NCBI GenBank assembly: GCA_000231825.2
Contig: JH720377.1
Coordinates: forward strand, 1-64,000
DNA: 64,000 nucleotides
Origin: Tetrahymena elliotti 4EA
Taxonomy: Eukaryota > Ciliophora > Oligohymenophorea > Hymenostomatida > Tetrahymenidae
Direction: 5' to 3'
Part shown: positions 13,383 through 26,066 of the stretch, one piece after another
How positions within the stretch are numbered: position 1 is the first letter of the stretch
Layout of the letters: every line of letters starts with the position of its first letter
The notes under the pieces: model-generated
Databases searched by the model: none
Told to the model about the DNA's origin: nothing
What the model saw: only the letters and a program-made list of their open reading frames with translations
Program-made: the position numbers and the translations under genes

Positions 13383-14540
13383 TTTCCTATTCTTAATAAA
13401 CTCTTTTTTTTTGAATAATTTTAAGAAATTAAAAATTTTTTATTTTCCTCTTTCTTTTCTACCAAAGCAAATTAATAGCTTAATTAAATATTCTAATTAC
13501 TTGAATCTTTCTTTTCATATACTAAATACTTTAAATATCAATAAAAATCAAAAACAAATAATTATTACTTTGCTTTTCATCTGCTTATCTATCATTTCAC
13601 AAATTTTCAATTACTACAAATACAAAAAATAAATAAATAAAATTTTTTTATTTTAATGAAAATTTTTGGTCACTTTTTTTGCTTAAGGCTCTTCAAAAAT
13701 CAATTCTTTTTAAACTCTTAATATTTAATTATGGCTTAATTTAATAGGAATCCATTGCTATTGTACAATCATAAAAAATAGTTGAGCTTATAGTCAATGT
13801 ATAAAACATATATTTATGCATTCTAAACAAATAATTGAAGAAAAAGAAAGCCTTAATCTTATACTAATTTTATTTTTTCTTCTTTTATAAAAAAATAAAG
13901 AAGTTCAGCATTAATGAAGATTTGTGTCATCAATTTTTTTATTTGACAATTTTTTATCCAACGAAAAAAAGGATTTATCAAAGTAAAAATTATTTTATTT
14001 TTCGTAACTATTAATTTAACTTTGATCTAAAAAAAATAAGAATTTTTCAAAAATTTTTTTTAATTTCTTCTCTTTTAGTATAATAATACCTTTACATTTA
14101 CATTATTTAATATTTTTTAATAGTATTTTGCCTGTAATAAATAATAAACTTTTTTATTTACTTTGTTTTTGTACAATTTCATCTCATTTTAAGATTATTG
14201 AATCAATGATTTTTTTTATTCTAATGAAAGAAGTTTATAATTATTTTAAGATTAGTAGATCAACAACAAAATTTGATATTAATAAAGCGAAATAAAAAAT
14301 AAAAGTTTATCGAACTAAAAACTCCACATCCTTTTAAGTAATTAATAAAAAATATATTTTTATATTTTAGTAGAAGTTCAAAGATTTGCTATCTTTTAGA
14401 AAAATTAAAATATTTCCAAAAAATAATTGAAAGAATTTATTAAAGAATGGCTGAAGCATATCATCCTGTTTCATTTGTTAGCAAAATATTTAAGAAGCAG
14501 GATTATCTTGATAATAGTAATTTTTTTAAAAGAAAATGAA
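13383..14540. other. Divergent promoter region
   Basis: This lies between the start of the minus-strand BTB-like gene and the start of the plus-strand gene at 14541. It is A/T-rich. The open stretch 13411-13632 begins at a TTG and is hydrophobic low complexity; I do not regard it as a gene. Transcription of both neighbours should start from this interval. Confidence 0.5.
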
Positions 14541-16255
14541 ATGAAAAGTTTTACTATTTTATTAGATAACAAATATAGTGATTTTGACTCTATGAATCAA
14601 ATATTCTTTTCAAAGCAAAATAAAACGTATGACAGTGAACCAATAGCAACTAAAAAAGGGTATTAGAATAGAAATTACATTGATTCTGTTGGACAAGCTA
14701 TGTAAGATAAGCTTTCTTAAGATGATTTTATTTCATAGAACAAAAGAGATTTCAGCACAATTAACTATACTATTCCTAAAAAGGCTATTACTTTAGAAGA
14801 AATCAAGTAAAAGCGAAATTAAAAAATAGTATTTGGAACTGATGGTTTTTTACATTTCAACTTAATCAATTTGATTTTAAAAGAATAAATATTTATGAAT
14901 AGATGTATCCAAAGAGTGGTAAAACTCTGAGAAGTAGTAGCAGTTTAGAATGTATAATAAATAAGAATTTTTAGAAAAAAATGATAGTTCAATTTTCAAG
15001 CTAATCAGTAAGTCAAATTAGAGAAGCCATAGCCATAAATTTGATTTTTATAACTTGTGTAAAGATGTAAAACCGGTTTCTAATTATAATTAAAATTATT
15101 AGCCCTAAAATTAGAATCAAATGTTAAACTCAAATCCATTTGTTAACTAAGAAAAATTATTAGAAATCCGCTAAAAATTAAATAAAGACAAAGACAATAT
15201 CTACTTAGGCGATTTGGCTAAAAAAGATGAAGATTATATGAGATCAGAATCAATGGTTGCTTATGAAAATAAGAAAAATGATAGAACTTATAATCATGAT
15301 ATCTATAAAAAAATGATTTAAAAAAGATACTAAATGCCTTTGATTCTAGGAACTGAAAAGCTAGACTATGAGACTTCTAAACTACCTCGTTTGATGTAAG
15401 ATTTACAGGAAAATAAGCAAAGTGATTAGGCAGAGCATTTGAGAAGTAAATATAATATATGTTAATCCAAATTCATAATTTAATAATTACTATTATTAGG
15501 AAGTAATTTTGAACTTGGCCATGAATAATTTTAAGATTATAAGAAAAATATGGAAGGATAAGATAAATAGGCAGAATTTATAAACTAATATAACTATAAC
15601 TAACAGTTATACTAAAAGCATTTAAGTAATAATAGATTTGATTCGATTGTGCTTGGAGAATAGAAAAACAATGACCTTATTTCAATCACAAAAAGCCAGC
15701 ATCCATAATTTAGAGCTAGCAAATATATTGAGGCCAAATAAAATAGTCACAAAATGACAAGTGATGTTAACAAAGTGGAAGACAAAGAGATATTTGGGAC
15801 AGATTTCAATAAAGACTATTATAAGTCTGAAAAGTAGGATTCGTAAAGAATAAAAAAGCATTTAAATAATTTAATAATATTTTTTTCATTATTAAAATAG
15901 ATATTAGTAGTACAATGGTGTTAGGCCAAATAAACTAAGTCCTTTACAAGAATAATCTTTGAGATACAGCAGCTTAAAGTTTGATGATTTGAAGGATCCA
16001 GAATTTGTTTCCATAAATAAATAATCTTATATTTCTCCTACCCTTTAAAGTAAAAATGAAAAATCAATATTTTAAGTCAATCTTGAAAATAGTATTAAGA
16101 AATAGCCTAACTAAGATTATATATTTGGTGCTAAGAGCAAAGATAAAATTCTAACAACTAATTAGGAGTTGATGGTAGCACATAAAAATAGTGTCCCAAA
16201 TACCTTAGGTGATAGAATTTATAATTTAAAGATGTCTCATTTTTAATTGGGGTGA
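14541..16255 (+). CDS. Hypothetical protein with recurring hydrophobic-Gly motif
   Basis: Three exons with introns 14845-14902 and 15843-15900 (58 nt each) give 532 residues. The start ATG at 14541 is the first ATG after an in-frame open stretch; 14592 is a possible later start. The protein is hydrophilic and rich in N, K, Q and Y, with no membrane segment. Its distinctive feature is a short motif repeated through the chain: IVFGTD, IYLGD, LILGTE, IVLGE, IFGTD, IFGAK and NTLGD, each followed by a charged stretch with tyrosines (for example FNKDYYKSEK). This spacing is reminiscent of microtubule-lumen or axonemal proteins built from short linear repeats, but I know no family that fits, so a ciliary role is only a guess from the neighbouring MORN gene, 280 bp downstream on the same strand. 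Confidence 0.8.
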
Positions 16256-16535
16256 AAAATTATTTTTTTTATTTGATAAAAAGGAAACTAAAAATGATAT
16301 TTGGTTTTTGTTTGTTTGTTTGTTTATTTTTGCATTTTTTGTTTTTATTAAAAGCAAGTATTAGCTTTTAATTTTACAACTGCTTTATTTATTAACTAAT
16401 TTTATTAAAAATAAGTATTTTTTAAACAAAAATTAAATTAAAATATATAAAAAAATTTACTTAAATACTGATTGATTTATATATCAATTAATTTCAATTA
16501 TTATCTTATTTTATAAGTATCAACAAATAATTAAA

Positions 16536-17927
16536 ATGTCAAAACCAGCACCAGCACCATAAAAAAAGGTACCATCAAAGGTTAATCTTCCTCCCCCAGA
16601 GGCTGAGCCTGTCAAAGAAGAAGAGCCTTAAGTTTAATAGCACATAGAAACAGAAGGGTTTGGAAGATTTGAATATAGAAATGGTTTAGTATATGAAGGC
16701 TAATGGAAATTAGTAAATGGAGTAAAAATGAAACACGGAGAAGGAGTCCTTATATTTTAAGGTAAACAGAAACAAATGAATCAGAATTTCAATTATTAAT
16801 TGCATTGAAATATATTCAATAATAAGCTTTTTTTTCTCTTTTAATAGGTAGCACGAGTTATGAAGCAGGTAATGAAGAATATAGAGGATCATGGCAAGAA
16901 GATAAAATGCATGGATTTGGTGTTTATAAGTAATTTATTTATATTTTGTAGAGTTAAATAAACATTTTCAATGAGATAAAAAATCTAAATAATTGAGATT
17001 AGTTTAATAATTGATAGATTTTTGAAAAGAAAGCATAAATATATCTAAAATTTAAATATTAAAAAGATATACAAGTGGAGCAATTTATACAGGAGAATGG
17101 TATTAAGGAAAGTAATAAGGAAGGGTAATAAATAAAAAGCATTATTTATTATTTGAAAATATCAAAATTAAAATAATAAATAATAGGGAACTTATGAATT
17201 TCCAGATGGTACCCTTTATGAAGGAGAATGGAAAGATCATAAAATGCATGGCGAGGGATATTTTGTTGATAAGGATGGAAATAGATGGGAAGGTAATTCA
17301 TTCATTCATTTGTTACAAAAATTTATCTTTAATTAATAAAACATAAATAAAATGAATAATTAATTAGGTGAATTTGTTGATGGTATTTATTAATCTAAAA
17401 TGCAAAAAGAACTTAAAATGGAAAAAATGCTTAAGAAAAAAGAATTAGAAATTAAGCTTAGCTCTACATAATTCTTTGATAAGTTTGCTGACTCATTTAC
17501 TAAAAGTGATAAGAAAACCATGAAAGAAAATCTCCTCCCTTACTTTGTTACTTAAGAAGAAATAAAATTATATGTTAATGGTCCTTACCCTAAGTTTGAA
17601 GATAAGGCTCCAGAGAAATGGTTTAGCATTTATTTATCTATTTCTAAAATCTATTTTAATTATTTTTTTGATAAAAGGAATGAAGTTATTGCTTTTGTTA
17701 AAAATTATTCTATGGTAAATGTTTTAAGACATGGGTCAAATGCAAAGATACTTTCACCCAGCAATGTTTTAAGCAGTTAATTTAATGGTTTGGGATAAAT
17801 TGTTGAATTCTAAAAAGAAGAAGGAGATAGAGTAGTCAAGTTAGTTTTATGCAATGCTCTTGAAAATAGTTGGACTATTGTCTTCTTTTTCGATTCTGCT
17901 GAGCCTGAAAAAAAGGGAAAAAAATGA
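16536..17927 (+). CDS. MORN-repeat protein with novel-looking C-terminal domain
   Basis: Six exons with five introns (16762-16847, 16930-17066, 17125-17186, 17293-17367, 17621-17677) give 324 residues. A P/A/E-rich head is followed by about five MORN repeats: GRFEYRNGLVYEGQWK, YRGSWQEDKMHGFGVY, YTSGAIYTGEWYQGKQQGRG, FPDGTLYEGEWKDHKMHGEG, NRWEGEFVDG. Next come a basic coiled segment (KMQKELKMEKMLKKKE) and a C-terminal region of about 150 residues with the pattern PEKWNEVIAFVKNYSMVNVLRHG and a strand-rich end. The tail ends KKGKK. MORN proteins bind membranes or act as axonemal scaffolds such as radial spokes and central apparatus; which of these applies is not decided by sequence. All intron junctions keep frame. 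It may share regulation with the gene just upstream, which ends only 280 bp away. Confidence 0.93.
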
Positions 17928-19193
17928 AATTGTTTGTTTGTTTATATAAAATTAATTTATTCTAAATGATAAAATTAACAATATATATTTATAATACTTA
18001 CTTATTATATATTTTCTTTCAAAGAATGATTTAGTTTGATTGTGTAAATAAGAATTTAATATCTGTATTTTTATTTATTTTAATTTAGCTTTTTAAAGAT
18101 TTATGTTTATAGTTAAAAAAAAAATATAAAAAAGATCTCTCTTTTTTAAACTGATAAATTACATTAAACCTTACTAAAAATTTGGAAGAAATTTTTGCAA
18201 AAAAAAAGTAATCAAAAAAAAAAAATAAAGTAAATTTCTAATTTAACTTAGTAAAAATAGACTGACAAGATGGATCAATTTTTAAATTTGAAACAATAAA
18301 AAACTTTTTTAAGCGATCAGTATTCCATTTCTTTTTTAAATATTTTTAATAAAAAAGTAATCTAATAAAAATAACTTAAATATTTGCAATAATTAAATTG
18401 AGATAAATGTAGATATTTAATGTCATCTTAAATTTTAAAATTATTCTGAAATATTTTGCTTACTATTTCAGTATTTAATTTTTTGAAGATAGAAAAAAAA
18501 AAAATTGAATAAAATTAAGTCATCATATTTTTTTTCTAAAAAAATTAAACAAACCAATTAAATCATTCAGTGATTTTTTCTGCAAATTCTTAATGAAAAA
18601 GTAATATAAGAAAAGTATTTATTTAGATTTTTCTTGGAGAATACCAGTAGATAATTAATTTAATTTACAATCTCTAATTTTAATTGCTTACTTATTCAAT
18701 ATTTAATATTTTTAGATACAAAAGAAATAATATCATAAATTTTATATTAGAGTGATATTATATTTTATTTCTAAAGAATTGTAATAAAGTAAATAATATT
18801 TGACAAAAATATAGATAATTTTTGGAATAATTTTAGTGAATATCAATAGAATATACAGATTAAAATATTTTCTCTTTTTATATAATATATATTACTTGCA
18901 AATTTAGATTAAATATCATTTGGCCATATAAAAGCTGAAGATTTATTTTTTAATTAGTGATTTGAATGTTATTAAAACATATATGAAAATGAATATTTAT
19001 ATTTTGTCTTCTATTTTTATTGAGTGTGTATTTGTATACAAGTTAATAACATATTAAAAGTAATTAAGTAAATTTTCATAAACTATTGGTTAATTGATAT
19101 ATTTAATAAATATACAATCTATTTAATATTAATAGAATATACATACTATCATCAAAAATAAGGAAGGGTTTAAACGCATTTTTACTGGATGCT
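17928..19193. other. AT-rich spacer
   Basis: Between the MORN gene and the ANKRD13-like gene. Long A/T runs and no frame with coding composition. An open stretch directly before the ATG at 19194 is in frame with it, so the start of the next gene could lie slightly upstream. No other feature is recognised. Confidence 0.5.
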
Positions 19194-22100
19194 ATGAAAT
19201 AAAAAGTACCTTTGTTTATACCTGCAGAAAATTTCATTCCAATTGAAAAAGAGAATATATCTGTATTTTTTTGATTGGACTATTCAATACGATTTAAATA
19301 TTCATTTTTAATTTCCATATTTTTATTTAGGTTGAGCTCAAGTAGTAATCATTTTAGTAGTATGAAGGAGTATTTAGAAAAGAAAGCAGCTAAAGTATTT
19401 AATCTAAATTAGATACTTAATAGTCCAATCATTTTAATGAAATATAAAAGAATCCACACTGTAAATATTTAATCCTGGTTTTATTAATGCTGTTAATTGC
19501 TTTTTTGGAACCATTTGATAGAAATATGTTCTTAATATAACCAATCTATTTTAATTTTTTTTTTAAATTAATAGCTCAAGCAGGATAAAAAAATTACTCA
19601 AAAAACTAGTCAATTTCTAGTAGATCTGAGAAACATACTTTATTTGATGATAATGATTTTATTATAACTGAAGATAGTAATGAAAATGGTATTGCTGCAA
19701 GTTTATAATCACTTGATATGAAGCGCTATTCTGATAGAAATAACTATTTCAATAACAGTATTAGAGTTTTTAATCTTCAAAAGAATAAATCCTATTCAAA
19801 TTTTTAAAATGGAAATGATACATAAGAAATCAGTGAAATTTAAAATTACAAAAGCTATTCTTATACTTAGTATTAAAATGTTGATATATTTAATGATAAT
19901 AAATAATTCTAGAGTAATTCTACAGATTTCTAGTTAGCTATTTAAATCCCTGTTCAAAGAAATGAAAATATTGTTTAAAGAATTTATAAAAACGATCAAA
20001 ATATTTAGGATGAAGTAAATGATTCATTGATTTAATCATTTAAAACTATTTAAGATGGGAATAATCACTTTAATTAAAATTAAATACATAATTAAGCTAG
20101 TTTGGAAAATTTAATTGATATTTAAGGCTCAGATATCTTGAGTTATGAGCATATCAGCAGTAGATAGATTTAAAGTAAAACTTAAAAAGCATAAGCAAAA
20201 ATTTTAAATGAAATATGTTAAACTAAAGGAGGTAATAGAGTTCATGAGAGTTCTTAAAATTAATTTAATAATGAATAACTATAAAAATTGCATGAACCTG
20301 CAAAATTAGATGATTAGTAGTACAATTAAATATAATTATTCAGAGATTCAAATAATTAAATCAGAAGGGATTCTAACTCTAAAACTTAGGAGAATAAAGC
20401 TTTTTAAAAGTAATCATCCTAAACAAGAGGAAGATAAATTGATAAATCAGATGAAAATATTAAAGAAGATGTAAGTCCATCACCACCCAATATTTCAAGA
20501 ATAGAAGTTTAGAATGAACAATAGATACACCTACTGTATTTAGCTAATAATAATAACATGATAAGATCAGAAAATAGATACTAATCTGAACCTGTTACTC
20601 TTTTTATGAATAACGATTCTATCTCACTTTTTCCATAAAAAGAATACTGTGAGACCTAGGACTAGTAAAGTTAAAAGGTTGAGATTGTCAATGATGATTA
20701 TCAAATTTAACCATATTAATATTAATAAGTTAATGAAGTATTAAATGATTCATTTGAAGCTGAATAACAGCTTCAATAAAATTTATAAAATCACTCTATC
20801 TTAAAATCAAATGGTTTTATTGTAAAAAAGAATCCATTAACCTAATCAACTGAATAGAGCCTAAACGAAAGAAAATTCATAAATAAGAACTAAATGTTTT
20901 TTTAGCAGATTGAGGAGCAAAAAAAAATGATGAATGAAAGTGAAATTTTCCAAAAAAATAGTAGTCTTCCATTAATAAAAAAAGCAAATTCTGATTTAGA
21001 TGCTTTTAGATTGCAGAATAAAATTTTAGATAATTAATAGTTGACAGATTATTAATTTTGCAACCAATCTAAAGATACTGATTAAAATCACTCTCAGATC
21101 AATGAAAAAGATATATCCTAAATTCTACATCATGCGGAAAGAGAAGATCTTAAAAGTTTCCCATAAACACCAAACAAAATGACAAATTCTAGCAACATAA
21201 CTGTGTTTTTTCAAAGCTAGCCAGAGATTATTAACTTGATTTTTGAAAACGATATTAATGCATTAAAAAAATTAATTTAGGGTTTTACAAACTAATAAAA
21301 AAATATTCCTGATTCAAATGGAAATACTCTTCTTTACTTAGCTACTAGGCTTGCATTAAAATAAGACAGATATTTTGATCTTTTCAAATATTTACTTTAG
21401 AATGGGGGGAATCCTAAAATTAGAAACAAAGAAGGTTGGTCACCACTTGACGAAGCTATTTTTTTTGTAAATTTCAAATAAAATTATTCATTTTTAATTT
21501 TTTCATTAAAAAAATAGAAAAATGTGAAGCTAACAACAACGTTATTTGAATATATTTATTAATCAAAAAAGAGAAAAATTAATGAGTAATTAAATTAATT
21601 AAATACTTTCTTGCCTTTAATTCCAGATTGCTACATAGAAATTAAATGGCATTTTGAAAGTATGATACCTTTTCTTGGATACTTTGCACCATCTGATACT
21701 TTTAGGTTCTGGAAAATAGGAACTAATTTCAGACTTGATACAACCTTGGTAGGATTTAACAATTTAAAATGTAAAAGAAGAAACATGAGTCTGATATTTA
21801 AAAATCAGAAGTTGTACCTAGTAAATAAATCAAATAAAACAATAACAGATCCATAGGAATAGCTTGATACTGAAGAAAAGAAGAAAATAATTTAAGATTT
21901 ATTAGAGTCAAAGCCTTTTCTTAGTTCTTTCGATGTAACATAATGCACTGTTCAGCCATCGAAAGCTTGGAATGGAAAAATAATTAAGAAAAAAATAGCA
22001 AATTATAATGCAGAATAGTAAATTAATTTTTTTAATTACAAATAAAATAATATTTTCAAAATTCTTAATAAAAAAAGATATAATATGAAGCTTACATATG

Positions 22101-22854
22101 AATATATTATCAAAAACAAATCAGAAAAGGGAGAGAGTATATATGAAAATAATGACCTGTATCAAAAATCCTTATATCATCACAAAGAATCTGTCAATAA
22201 CCCACATATTGTCAGATCTGCGTCAATTAATAACAATATAAGCAAAGCAAGTAGTAAACAATCATCTCAAACATCTCATTCTAAAGAAAAAGAAATTAAA
22301 AAAACTACTTTTAGTTTATGGATGTCTAAAGATTATCCCATACATTTTAAAGTAAAAAACCCCTGATTAAATATTTTTAAAAATTAATATTTTCTGTTTT
22401 AAAAAATAGTAATTCTTACCTGTCTTACAAGTTCTAGAAAGAACAAACCCTATTTTGGAAAAATTAAACGAGTTTCTCAATAAAGATGTAACCCAAATTT
22501 TTATTAAATTATAATTTTACATATGTTTTTTAATAGTATTAATTAAATCTTTTTAATAAATAAAGGAAGTAAAAACACTATTCTAAAATGAAGGCTTTCC
22601 TGTTAAAATATAAATTCCTCTCAACTATACAATTAAAAGCACCATTGATTTCTCTGATTTCAAGTAAATAAAATACAAAGTATTCCTTTATTCTTAAATT
22701 AAAAATATATAGATTTCTTAATAGTGAATCAGAAGAGCTAAGAAATATTTTTGATATTGATCCTACCTACTAAGTAGTACCAAGAAAGATAGCTTAAAAA
22801 ACATTAACTAGATCGAAGAAAAGAATGATATTAGCAAACATGATTACTGCATGA
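19194..22854 (+). CDS. ANKRD13-family ankyrin/GPCR-chaperone-domain protein
   Basis: Eight exons with introns 19263-19330, 19461-19574, 21467-21517, 22018-22077, 22352-22409, 22488-22565 and 22664-22724 sum to 1056 residues in frame. The first ~650 residues are Q/N/S-rich and have no recognised domain. Ankyrin-type sequence follows (NLIFENDINALKKLIQG; DSNGNTLLYLATRLAL; GGNPKIRNKEGWSPLDEAI). Then comes the ANKRD13 'GPCR-chaperone' block: DCYIEIKWHFESMIPFLGY, APSDTFRFWKIGTNFRLDTT, LVGFNNLKCKRRNMSLIFK. Family-specific late motifs are also present: SLWMSKDYPIHFK, FLPVLQVLERTNPILEKL and GFPVKIQIPLNYTIK. Animal ANKRD13 proteins bind ubiquitinated cargo at endosomes through C-terminal UIMs. No UIM is visible here, since the protein stops soon after the conserved domain. 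The exon 22078-22351 spells its glutamines with CAA, unlike neighbouring exons that mainly use TAA. Confidence 0.92.
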
Positions 22855-23707
22855 AAATTTTGTTATATTTAATTAAATTACTAACTACCACTTTTCAAAT
22901 AAAAATTAAACTAACTATTCTAAATTTAAAAATAAAAAATAAATTGTTTGTACATACTTTATTATATTATATATTATTCTCTATTATCAAAACAATAATC
23001 TATCATTTTCAATGTATTTTATTTATTTCAATTACTGAAAATTTTGATTATGTTTAATTAATATTGCTGAACAAAAGTTAAAAAATTTATTAAATGGTCA
23101 CATTTTTTTAGTAAATCATAATATTTTTAAAAAAACCATGATATAAATTTGAAATAAAGTTTGAAATAAATAATTTTTAACTTCTTCAAATTTAAATAAA
23201 AAATGTTTAATTAAATTAAAGAAAATACAAATTAAATAAATTTTTTAATTTTAAGAGAGTTCTTAATTAATTGTGTGAATTTAGTAATCAAATTTTTTAA
23301 AATATCATTTTTGATTGTTTGTTAAAATAGTAATAAAAATTTTGAAAATATCTTTTTGCTTTATACTTTTGCAATTTAAAATAATAATCTAAAAAGTATT
23401 TCAAATTAAATTCAACAAATATTTATATTTATTAGAAGCATAAATAAATAAATTTTCTTCAATCAAAAAAATTGAAAGTAGTTTTATTTTTTCACATTTT
23501 TATAAAGTCAAAAGATTTTAAAATAGAATAGGTAAATTAAATAAATATTTGTTTTATTAAATTTGTTAAAGGTTTTAAAATGAATTTTGTGAACTCAACA
23601 AAAAATTAAACTAAATAATAAATTAGAAATACAAAAAAATATAAAAAATCAATTTTTTTTAACAATTAATTAAATAATTTATTTTAAAACTAAAAAGAAA
23701 CAATCAA
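22855..23707. other. Convergent spacer
   Basis: Between the 3' ends of the ANKRD13-like (+) and TBC (-) genes. Homopolymeric A/T sequence. The open frame beginning right after the stop of the ANKRD13-like gene (22851-23057) is hydrophobic low complexity and not considered a gene. No hairpin stands out. Confidence 0.5.
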
Positions 23708-25287
23708 TCATTTAGGAATCGATAATTATGGTTTGTTTTCATTTGCATATGTAGGAGAAACGTTTCCTGTAGATTCACTTGAAGGTGAATTCTAAATCTT
23801 TAGCTCTTACTTTAAATTTTTTAACTAGGTGCTTTCTTTTGCTTAGAGCTTTGAGATATGTTCTAATTATTACTACTAAATTTATAAAATATGATCTTCT
23901 TGATTCTTGTTTTCTTCAATTTTTTCATTTTAGTTGTAGCTTGGATTTTAATTTAAATTAACACCTTATTCTTGCTACTATTGCTATCCCTAGATTTTTT
24001 CTTAGTCTTCTTTCATTAACTTTTCACTTTCTTTTGCTCTTGCTTGTAGAGGTCTATTAATTTTTTTTTTTTCGTTTGGAGGATTTTAAACATCATACTG
24101 TTATTCTAATTCTACAATCAATTTTTTTGAAAATATAAAATCTTTACAAGCTACTTTAAAGAATTTATCCTAATCAATAGTATTATTCTCATATTCAGAA
24201 TAATCCTTCAGGACTACAAATACTTCTTCAAAAGATTTTGCTTTAAGAAGTCTCTTTTTCTTGAGCTTAAGCAATGCTAAGGCAACTCTATAAACTATTT
24301 TCCATTTTTCAAAGAAGAATATGTCCATGATTCTTAAAAAGTACTAGAAAGGTAAGACTGAACTAAACAGAGTCATATACCAACTTGTAGCAAATGTTAC
24401 TGACTCAATTCCAAATGATGAGAAATGCTCACTAACATCTGGTAAAAACTTTTTAACCAAATGGTCATGCACAAAAAGCTATTTTCTGATACTTCCTACA
24501 TCTTCATACATTTTTTTGCAATCATAGTTTTCTAAAAGACTAATAATCATATAATAAGACTCTTCATCATTTGTGTATATCATGAATGCCTTTGTTGTTG
24601 TTATTATAGACAATTGTTTTTTATTTAAAGATATTAAAAAAGTAAAATTCATTCAAATGAAGTTTAGCCTTGTGCTTATTTTAATAATACTTTAAAAAAA
24701 TTCTTATCAGATTTTTCTTCTATTTTATTAGAAATTCATCCTTGAACACAATAAAAAAACTAAATCTAAAATAAATAAAAAAATGTTACTGCTGCTATGA
24801 AATTAAGTCCTTAGCAATATCCCATATCTTCATGAGTAAGAGAGACAGCTTTTAAGACATTTTTCAAAGATTCGATACCTGTGTTCTTTTAGTCTCTAAA
24901 AAGTTAATGGTTTGGAAAGGTTCTATTTAAATCTGCATCAATATCTGTCTCATAAGGAAAATCTGCTTGCTTAATGAGCTAATTGTATCCAGATTCAATA
25001 TATTTCTTTTTAAGAGCATCAATTTGACAAAGATGAGGCCAAACTTTCAGCCTTATACCATCAGGAATACCTTTTCTGATTCTTGTTTTAAATTTCTCAT
25101 TTTTACTTTAAATTAACTATTCAATCGATGGTAGCATCTTTCTCCATTTCTCAACTCTTGCATTTACTTTTTTGAGTTCTTTTTTATCACTTTACATGCT
25201 AATTTTAGAAAGAGGAAGATAGAAGCCATATTAATCATAATCATATTCTTCATCTTGTTTTTTCTTGAAAGCAGCTTTTGCGGCCAT
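23708..25287 (-). CDS. TBC-domain Rab GTPase-activating protein
   Basis: Two exons around one intron (24590-24789, phase 0) give 459 residues; the 3' intron junction could lie a little earlier. The TBC (Tre-2/Bub2/Cdc16) domain spans about residues 65-300. It opens with RIRKGIPDGIRLKVWPHLC and contains the catalytic arginine finger in DIDADLNRTFPNH (R122) and the glutamine finger in GYCQGLNFIAA (Q159). Typical late segments follow: DEESYYMIISLLE, LPDVSEHFSSFGIES, TSWYMTLFSSVLPF and IMDIFFFEKWKIVYRVALALL. The C-terminal ~110 residues are Q-rich and coiled. With both fingers present the protein should be an active RabGAP in membrane traffic; the Rab partner cannot be read from sequence. The catalytic Gln is encoded by TAA (24811-24813). 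Confidence 0.95.
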
Positions 25288-26066
25288 TGCTTAAAATCTT
25301 TATTAATTTCTTTTAGTGAATTTTTAATAATTTGTGCTAATTATAAATTTTAAGAATCAATATTTGACGAGTTTTAAATAAATATATGCTTGATAATCAA
25401 ATGAGCTATCAAAGAAGAAAAAATAATTTCTACTATTCCTTGTGATTTAGTGAAAGAAATTCATCTTTTTAGCAACAAAACTAACTATTAAAAAAATGAT
25501 AAATTTATTTTATTTTAAGTAAATTATTCTGTTAATTGTGATATTTTTTAAACAAAGGAATTCTTTTTCTTTTATTATTTTGACACTTTTCAAAAAACAA
25601 AAAATTTTCAATGTAAAAAATAAACCATGAGGTTATCTATACTTTCAGGGAGTTTTGATTGGTTAAAAACATTTATTCTCAAAAAAGATAGCTAAAATAT
25701 GTAAAATAAAATTTAATGAAAGAACAATAAAATAATCTAAAATAATATCAGATATTACAATTTATTACTTGACGTTTAGAAAAATACTTACTTGAATATT
25801 TGCGATTGGCTAATTTTTCAATTAGTAATAACAACAACAATAATAATAACAATCCAATATTAAAAACTAATAAATGTTATTGGCTTTGGATGTTTTTATT
25901 TATTAATGTAAATTCTTGCTAATAATGTTATTCAAAGTTAATTAAATTTAAGCCACGCAAATTATTTACAATAATATCTAAAATATAGATTGTTAGCTAG
26001 TTTATTAGGTATAATATAAATATTCCTCCGAGTCTAAATCATCAAAAAGCTTGTTGATAAATTATA
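25288..26066. other. Divergent promoter region (TBC / PH genes)
   Basis: The TBC gene (-) and the PH-domain gene (+) start at its two ends, so it should hold both promoters in under 800 bp. It includes a short (AAC/AAT)n tract near 25830-25850. I cannot name any binding site. Confidence 0.5.

Noticed and set aside
13411..13632. Open frame of 73 codons starting at TTG
   Set aside because: Hydrophobic, K/N/I-rich low complexity, no ATG start, lies directly in the divergent promoter region; composition equals spacer.
22851..23057. 68-codon open frame overlapping the ANKRD13-like stop
   Set aside because: Low-complexity hydrophobic stretch in spacer, starts inside the stop region of the real gene.
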